Assembly (NCBI RefSeq): GCF_002788215.1
Contig: NZ_CP024845.1
Span: 2,542,001-2,606,000 of the forward strand
Source: Halohasta litchfieldiae
GTDB taxonomy: Archaea > Halobacteriota > Halobacteria > Halobacteriales > Haloferacaceae
Direction: 5' to 3'
DNA length: 64,000 bases
The translations under genes were made by a program, and so were the position numbers. Shown in pieces: positions 59,305-64,000 of this stretch. The notes under the pieces were generated by a model. That model did no database searches. It was given only the letters and a program-made list of their open reading frames with translations, and was not told where the DNA came from. Each line of letters starts with the position of its first letter. Positions within the stretch are counted from its first letter, which is position 1.

Positions 59305-60870
59305 ATGGCCGGTGAGTCGACCCCGAACCAGCCGACGTCCAAGGAGCCGGAGCCGCGCACAGTTGACGTGCTCGTCGTCGGCTCGGGAATCGCTGGCTGC
59401 GCGGCAGCACTCGCCGCCGCCCGCGAGGGCGAGGAGATACTGCTCGTCACCAAAGCCAGCGAGCCCGAAGACGCCTCTTCAGACTGGGCACAGGGTGGTA
59501 TCGCTACCACTCGTGGCGACCCGGAATCGCTTAAAACCGATATCATCGAAGCCAGTGCTGACACGGCCGATCCGGCCGCAGTCGACGTCCTCGTCGACAA
59601 CGCGGCCCCCGCGATCCGCGACGTACTACTCGACACCCTCGGTATTGATTTCGATACCCTCGGCCAAGAAGCGGAGTACGACTTCGCCCGCGAGGCAGCC
59701 CATTCGGAGGATCGAATTCTCCACGTCGACGCCTCGACGGGCCAACACATCCTCAGGCCCTTTTTATCCTACTTAAGCGAGGTCGACAACGTCACGATCC
59801 TCGAAGACACGACTGCGCTCGAACTGATCCGCCACGAGGGACGGGTCCACGGCGCACTGCTCGATACCGAACCGGACGGCGAACCGGTGTTCGCTGGCGC
59901 AACGATCCTCGCAACGGGCGGGATCGGCGACTGCTTCGAGCAGTCGACCAATCCCCCCGGTTCGACGGGCGACGGAATTGGGATGGCGTTTCTCGCCGGA
60001 GCCGACGTCGAGGATATGGAGTACGTCCAGTTCCATCCGACCGCCGCCGCAGTCGACGACCCGTTCCTCCTCAGCGAAGCCGTCCGCGGTGAGGGCGGCG
60101 TGCTCCGCAATGCCGAGGGCGAGCGGTTCATGCCCGACTACCACGAAGACGCTGAACTCGCACCCCGCGATGTCGTCGCTCGCGCAGTGCTAGACGAGAT
60201 CGATGCCACCGGCTCGGTCCACCTCGATGTCTCGCCGCTGGCCGAACCGTTCGACGAGGCGTTTCCGAACCTCGCGGCCACCTGCCAAGAGCACGGAATC
60301 GACTGGCGCGCCGGGATTCCGATTGCGCCCTGTGAACACTTCCTCTGTGGTGGGATCGACGTCGACGGCCACGGTCGAGCTAGTCTCGACCGCCTGTATG
60401 CGGTCGGCGAATGTGCCCACACCGGCGTCCACGGGGCCAACCGGCTGGCCTCCACGAGCCTCTTGGAGGGCCTCGTCTGGGGCCTCCGCGCTGGCGAGGA
60501 TGCAACCGGATACGACCCCGAGAGTATCGAGGTCCAGCGGCTCCAGAACAGCGATCCAGCGCTTCCGGAACGGTTCGCGGGTGAGAAGTTCCACCGGCTG
60601 ACGACGATCATGAGTGGAGAACTCGGCTTACGGCGAACAACTGACGGCATTGCCAGTGCGCGTGGAGTTCTCCGTCGACTCAAAGGTGAGGTCGACGCCT
60701 ATACGCGGACCCGAACCTCGCGGGGACTCTACGAACTCCGAAACGCCACTGTCGTGGCCATCCTCATTGCGACTGCAGCTGCCGAAAACGACGAAAGCGT
60801 GGGGTGTCACTACCTTGAACCCCCACAAGAGGAGGCTACCAGCCCGCCAGCCGAGGCAGGACCAGAGTAA
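59305..60870 (+). CDS. nadB: L-aspartate oxidase
   Basis: A 521-residue NadB that oxidises L-aspartate to iminoaspartate for NadA, using FAD. Seen: VDVLVVGSGIAGCAAALAAA, ASSDWAQGGIATTRGDPES, the FAD loop RILHVDASTGQHILRPFL, MEYVQFHPTAAAVDDPFLLS, and GECAHTGVHGANRLASTSLL. The first 18 residues are a short hydrophilic extension. Its stop overlaps the nadC start by one base. Confidence 0.95.
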   Translation: MAGESTPNQPTSKEPEPRTVDVLVVGSGIAGCAAALAAAREGEEILLVTKASEPEDASSDWAQGGIATTRGDPESLKTDIIEASADTADPAAVDVLVDNAAPAIRDVLLDTLGIDFDTLGQEAEYDFAREAAHSEDRILHVDASTGQHILRPFLSYLSEVDNVTILEDTTALELIRHEGRVHGALLDTEPDGEPVFAGATILATGGIGDCFEQSTNPPGSTGDGIGMAFLAGADVEDMEYVQFHPTAAAVDDPFLLSEAVRGEGGVLRNAEGERFMPDYHEDAELAPRDVVARAVLDEIDATGSVHLDVSPLAEPFDEAFPNLAATCQEHGIDWRAGIPIAPCEHFLCGGIDVDGHGRASLDRLYAVGECAHTGVHGANRLASTSLLEGLVWGLRAGEDATGYDPESIEVQRLQNSDPALPERFAGEKFHRLTTIMSGELGLRRTTDGIASARGVLRRLKGEVDAYTRTRTSRGLYELRNATVVAILIATAAAENDESVGCHYLEPPQEEATSPPAEAGPE

Positions 60871-61697
60871 TGCTCACGAGCGACCAGATCGAGGGCTGGC
60901 TCCGCGAGGACGTCGGCCACCACGACGTAACCAACGACGTTCCCGGCGAGACGACGGGTCGACTCGTCGCCAAAGAAAGCGGCGTTGCAGCCGGAATCGA
61001 GGCCGCCGCAGCCGTCTTCGAGTATCTCGACGTGACCACTGAGACACCGGTTTCGGATGGCGACCGAATTGAGGCAGGCGATATCCTTCTCCGAACCACA
61101 GGCACGGCCCGTGAGACGCTCCGAGCCGAACGCGTGGCGGTTAACCTCGCCGGTCATGCCTCCGGCATCGCAACGAAAACACGGCAGGCAGTCGACCGTG
61201 CCGAGGAGGTCGGCTCCGATGTCAGAATTGCGGGCACACGCAAGACGACCCCCGGACTTCGGGGAATCGAAAAGCGCGCAGTAGTCGCTGGCGGCGGTGA
61301 CACCCATCGCCTCGATCTCTCACATATGGTGATGATCAAGGACAACCACATCGCCGAACTCGGGCTCGAAACGGCTGTCTCGCAGTTCCGTGAGCGCGTC
61401 TCTTTTGCCACCAAAATCGAGGTCGAAGCCGAGTCAGCCGTTCAGGCTAAACGAGCAGTCGACGCTGGAGCCGACATCGTTCTCCTCGACAACTTCCCAC
61501 CAACCGAACTGAGTGATGTCGTCGACAGCCTATCTGGATCAATCGACAACGCCGACCGGAAGGTCCTCATCGAAGCCAGTGGTGGCATTACAGTCGACAC
61601 AGTTACGGACTACGCGGCGACCGGCGTCGACATCATCTCGATGGGATCGCTAACCCACTCTGCAGAGACGCTCGACTACTCGTTTCGAACAAACTAA
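60870..61697 (+). CDS. nadC: Nicotinate-nucleotide pyrophosphorylase (carboxylating)
   Basis: A 275-residue NadC, converting quinolinate and PRPP to nicotinate mononucleotide. Motifs: REDVGHHDVTNDVPGETTGR, RVAVNLAGHASGIATKTRQA, IAGTRKTTPGLRGIEKRAVV, the substrate loop GGGDTHRLDLSHMVMIKDNH, and IEVEAESAVQAKRAVDAGAD with EASGGITVDTVTDYAATGVD. It completes the nadABC operon. Confidence 0.96.
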   Translation: MLTSDQIEGWLREDVGHHDVTNDVPGETTGRLVAKESGVAAGIEAAAAVFEYLDVTTETPVSDGDRIEAGDILLRTTGTARETLRAERVAVNLAGHASGIATKTRQAVDRAEEVGSDVRIAGTRKTTPGLRGIEKRAVVAGGGDTHRLDLSHMVMIKDNHIAELGLETAVSQFRERVSFATKIEVEAESAVQAKRAVDAGADIVLLDNFPPTELSDVVDSLSGSIDNADRKVLIEASGGITVDTVTDYAATGVDIISMGSLTHSAETLDYSFRTN

Positions 61698-61715
61698 CGA
61701 CCGGGTAGCCAGTGC

Positions 61716-62537
61716 CTACTCGTCGGCAGGGACTGCCTGATCCACCTCGACCGAATCACCGACACTGATTTTCTTGCCCCACTCAGATTCTGGAACCATC
61801 GTATTGAGCATCAGCCGGAAATGATGATCGAACCAGTCGCCGCCGCTCCAGTCGGGGAGTGTCTCCTCCCGTTTCTCGACGAAGGTCGACTGAAAGCCAT
61901 CGTACTCTGCGCCGGTATCGGGATTACGTGATGGAACCACACACCGCTGACAGGGGTTAATGCCCCGGAACGACACGTCGCCAATTGAAAACATCACGTG
62001 GTGGTTCCGGTCGTCGAACAGGTGATCCTCCCAGAACGCAGGCACCCCACCGAGTTCGATATTCGGCCGCAGGCGTCGACGCATTCCGTCCGTGCTGATC
62101 CCATCAAACCACAAGGCCACTGTCTCGATTGTTGCGGTACTGATGATCGTCGGTCCCGAGGCAGTAGTGTCATCGGGATAGCCACCGGCCTGATCGCGAG
62201 CTATCGAGACCGGGTAGCCTACGTGATCACTGAGCCAGTCGACAGCGTGGCCGTCTGCAAGTTCGTCGACCGTGAACCGACGTGGCTCCGTCTCGACTGT
62301 CGAGAGTTGTACGGCATCGATGTTGGCTCCATCGCCCTGGTAAGTAGCACGAATCTGATGGATCTGCTGTTCTCGCTTCCCGTTGACGTAGGTGTCCTCG
62401 GCATCAAACAGCGCAAACTCCCGGTCGCCAGCCAGTCCGCCATTGTCGACAATCGGGACCGACTCCACCGACCATCCGTCCAACGATTTGATCGGATAGA
62501 TCGTTAGTCGGTCGACTGTCGGACTGATATCTGTCAT
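61716..62537 (-). CDS. MOSC-domain protein
   Basis: A 273-residue MOSC-domain protein with N-terminal MOSC_N beta-barrel (LTIYPIKSLDGWSVESVPIV, LAGDREFALFDAEDTYVNGK) and C-terminal MOSC domain with the conserved site GINPCQRCVVPSRNPDTGAE and GDWFDHHFRLMLNTMV. MOSC proteins of the mARC type bind sulfurated Moco through a Cys (here the candidate Cys are in NPCQRC). It may serve Moco delivery for the hydroxylase in the window, but location with nad and proteasome genes is not informative. Confidence 0.9.
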   Translation of the reverse strand: MTDISPTVDRLTIYPIKSLDGWSVESVPIVDNGGLAGDREFALFDAEDTYVNGKREQQIHQIRATYQGDGANIDAVQLSTVETEPRRFTVDELADGHAVDWLSDHVGYPVSIARDQAGGYPDDTTASGPTIISTATIETVALWFDGISTDGMRRRLRPNIELGGVPAFWEDHLFDDRNHHVMFSIGDVSFRGINPCQRCVVPSRNPDTGAEYDGFQSTFVEKREETLPDWSGGDWFDHHFRLMLNTMVPESEWGKKISVGDSVEVDQAVPADE

Positions 62538-62586
62538 ACCTACTCATTCGACGGCAGTTTGAAAAACGTCCCGTCAGAAAGACGCG

Positions 62587-63330
62587 TTACTCGTCGGCTT
62601 CGTCCTCGGAGAGGTCGATCTCTGCCTCGGCGAAGACGTCTTCGATCTCGTCGACTGACAGCGACTGGTAGCCATCGTCGACAGTGACCGTCGAGATGCT
62701 GACTTCGCTCGGTCCGAGTTCGTCGTTGGCGACGCGCAGTGCCTGTGCGGCGAGCCCGAGCCCGGTCTGGAGGTCGACCTCGTCGGTCCATTCGTCTTCG
62801 AGGAACTCCTGAATCTCACGGCCGGAGCCGCCGATGACGGTCGCTTTCCACTCGTTGGGTGTGCCGGAGGGATCGGCTGCGAACAGCCGCGGTGTGCCGT
62901 TCTGGATGCCACCAACGAGGAGGGCTGCCCCGTACGGTCGGGTGCCACCGCGCTGAGTGTTTTCCTGAATGTGGTCGGTGAGTTCCTTGGTGAGTGCCTC
63001 GACATCGATTGGCTCGCCGTAGCGGAGCCGGTTGACTTGGCCCTGTTGGCGAGCGAAGTCGACCAGCTGGCGGGCGTCGGCCACGTGGCCAGCGCTGGCC
63101 GCGCCGACGTGGTCGTCGAGCTTGTGGAGCTTCTCGATACTTTCGGACTCCATCAGCGGCGATCCGGCCCGGCTCTGGGCTGCGAGGATGACGCCCTCGG
63201 TGGTTCGGAGACCGACACTCGGTGCACCCCGCGAGACGGCCTCGCGTGCGTACTCAACCTGATAGATCCGCCCGTCCGGCGAAAACAGCGAGGTCCCTCG
63301 GTCGTAGGCCTGCTGGTCGTTACCTCTCAT
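62587..63330 (-). CDS. psmA: Proteasome alpha subunit
   Basis: A 247-residue 20S proteasome alpha subunit. It has the alpha-type N-terminus YDRGTSLFSPDGRIYQVEYA, EAVSRGAPSVGLRTTEGVIL, GHVADARQLVDFARQQGQV, RPYGAALLVGGIQNGTPRLF, and an acidic C-terminus. The N-terminus is lengthened by the short MRGNDQQA. Haloarchaea often have two alpha paralogues; which of them this is cannot be told from sequence. Confidence 0.95.
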   Translation of the reverse strand: MRGNDQQAYDRGTSLFSPDGRIYQVEYAREAVSRGAPSVGLRTTEGVILAAQSRAGSPLMESESIEKLHKLDDHVGAASAGHVADARQLVDFARQQGQVNRLRYGEPIDVEALTKELTDHIQENTQRGGTRPYGAALLVGGIQNGTPRLFAADPSGTPNEWKATVIGGSGREIQEFLEDEWTDEVDLQTGLGLAAQALRVANDELGPSEVSISTVTVDDGYQSLSVDEIEDVFAEAEIDLSEDEADE

Positions 63331-63474
63331 TGCGCCCCTCCGCGTGTGAACCGACGTCCGTACTGATTCATCTGGTCGAATCTATGGGTCCAGACAGGAA
63401 AAACCCTTGCTACCGAGCAAATCAGGGTGTCATCATCCGAGTATGACAGATAGCTGTTGGCCCGTAATTCCTGA

Positions 63475-63999
63475 TTAATCGCCGTTTGTAACCGGGTGTA
63501 TACGGCCTAACTCCGCGAGCATTGTGGACCACGTTTCGGCGACGACCGCCTCGCCACAGACTGCTGGATCGCTGTAGGGCTGAACGAACAGTCCAGCCGC
63601 CTTCCCAGCCGCGAGCGCGTTTTTCACGTTGACATGGTAGTCATCGATTAAAATGTCACCAGCCAGTCGACCCTTGTTCCGGGGTACGTCGTCGATGATT
63701 TCGTCGTGTGGCACGTCGTGTTCGTCGAGCCATTGAGCGGTGATCGGGTGGCTCTCGGCGGGGCGATGGGTGGCGATCCGGACGGTGTGGCCCTGTTGGC
63801 TCAACCATCGGGCAGCCTCAGCCGCGCCATCGATTGGCTCCATTCCCAGTAGAAACCATTCGGGCCGCTCGTCGATTGCGCGGTGGAGCAGATCACCGAT
63901 ATCCAGCTCGGTTCCGGGAATCGAAAACGACCACTCGGTGATCTGCTCGCGAGTGAGTGCGACCCCACATTCGGCTTTGACGTACTCGATGAGTCTCGG
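63475..63999 (-). CDS. HAD-superfamily phosphatase, partial at the window edge
   Basis: The frame runs from 63475 on the minus strand to the window end, so the N-terminus with the first Asp motif is outside. Visible: WFLLGMEPIDGAAEAARWLS, the second HAD-type motif VRIATHRPAESHP, RNKGRLAGDILIDDYHVNVK with the acidic third motif, and FVQPYS. The pattern fits 5'-nucleotidase (NT5C type) or related HAD phosphatases. An internal ATG at 63843 is in frame but lies inside the domain. Confidence 0.75.
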   Translation of the reverse strand, partial: PRLIEYVKAECGVALTREQITEWSFSIPGTELDIGDLLHRAIDERPEWFLLGMEPIDGAAEAARWLSQQGHTVRIATHRPAESHPITAQWLDEHDVPHDEIIDDVPRNKGRLAGDILIDDYHVNVKNALAAGKAAGLFVQPYSDPAVCGEAVVAETWSTMLAELGRIHPVTNGD

Positions 64000-64000
64000 C

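Overview
The window comes from a haloarchaeon (class Halobacteria). Proteins are very acidic. Many genes start with little or no leader behind AT-rich TATA-like boxes. The window also carries haloarchaeal hallmark families: a Sph/Rad50-like SMC-related ATPase with RdfA, a DUF2080-TnpB transposon, IS6-type ISH relics, a proteasome alpha subunit and a CRISPR repeat ending in TTGAAGC. Genus cannot be fixed from sequence alone.

Region 1 (1-10.5 kb, with 18.3-23.2 kb): a catabolic region for N-heterocycles or purines. It holds a BMP-type nucleoside-binding protein (partial), RidA, a Rieske oxygenase alpha/beta pair, an unknown 170-aa protein, an amidohydrolase, a cupin, adenine deaminase and the L and S subunits of a xanthine-dehydrogenase-type molybdenum hydroxylase. 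The FAD (M) subunit, the MobA-like cytidylyltransferase and the XdhC-like maturation factor lie about 9 kb away at 18.4-21.4 kb. The enzyme cluster therefore appears split by an insertion.

Region 2 (10.9-18.3 kb): the intervening island. It has an IS1341-type TnpB element whose small DUF2080 gene is cut by an intact about 1.07-kb DDE IS with a duplicated target. Next comes a compact + strand set: rdfA-like gene, SMC-related ATPase with a CWTCG zinc hook, an HTH-like protein and a Zn-ribbon protein. A second rdfA/SMC-related pair sits at 34.1-36.9 kb inside another catabolic region.

Region 3 (23.2-26.2 kb): AT-rich and decayed. It has a 40-codon zinc-ribbon microprotein, the C-terminal remnant of an Orc1/Cdc6 initiator and relics of two IS6-type transposases.

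Region 4 (26.2-34 kb): formamidase/acetamidase with a lipoprotein ABC solute receptor, a gamma-glutamyltransferase-like enzyme, an MFS transporter, an IclR regulator and a CitE-like lyase.

Region 5 (37-52.6 kb): two related sugar(-acid) clusters. The first is complete: IclR, DgoD-like dehydratase, FGGY kinase, a tandem-fused class II aldolase, GlpA, GlpB and an HbpS-like protein. The second (IclR, DgoD-like, single aldolase, 2-hydroxyacid dehydrogenase, kinase) looks eroded: its kinase is cut after about 60 residues and its IclR gene lacks an in-frame start. A 17-bp palindrome with core TTCGGTATTNCCGAA occurs near both clusters.

Region 6 (53.2-57.8 kb): an SppA-type peptidase, then a graveyard of defence-type genes around a 25-repeat CRISPR array with no cas genes in the window: a toxin-antitoxin relic, a truncated Mrr-like nuclease and a DUF234 ATPase fragment, bounded by tRNA-Glu(CTC).

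Region 7 (58-64 kb): apparently core genome: nadA-nadB-nadC, a MOSC protein, proteasome alpha subunit and a partial HAD-family phosphatase.
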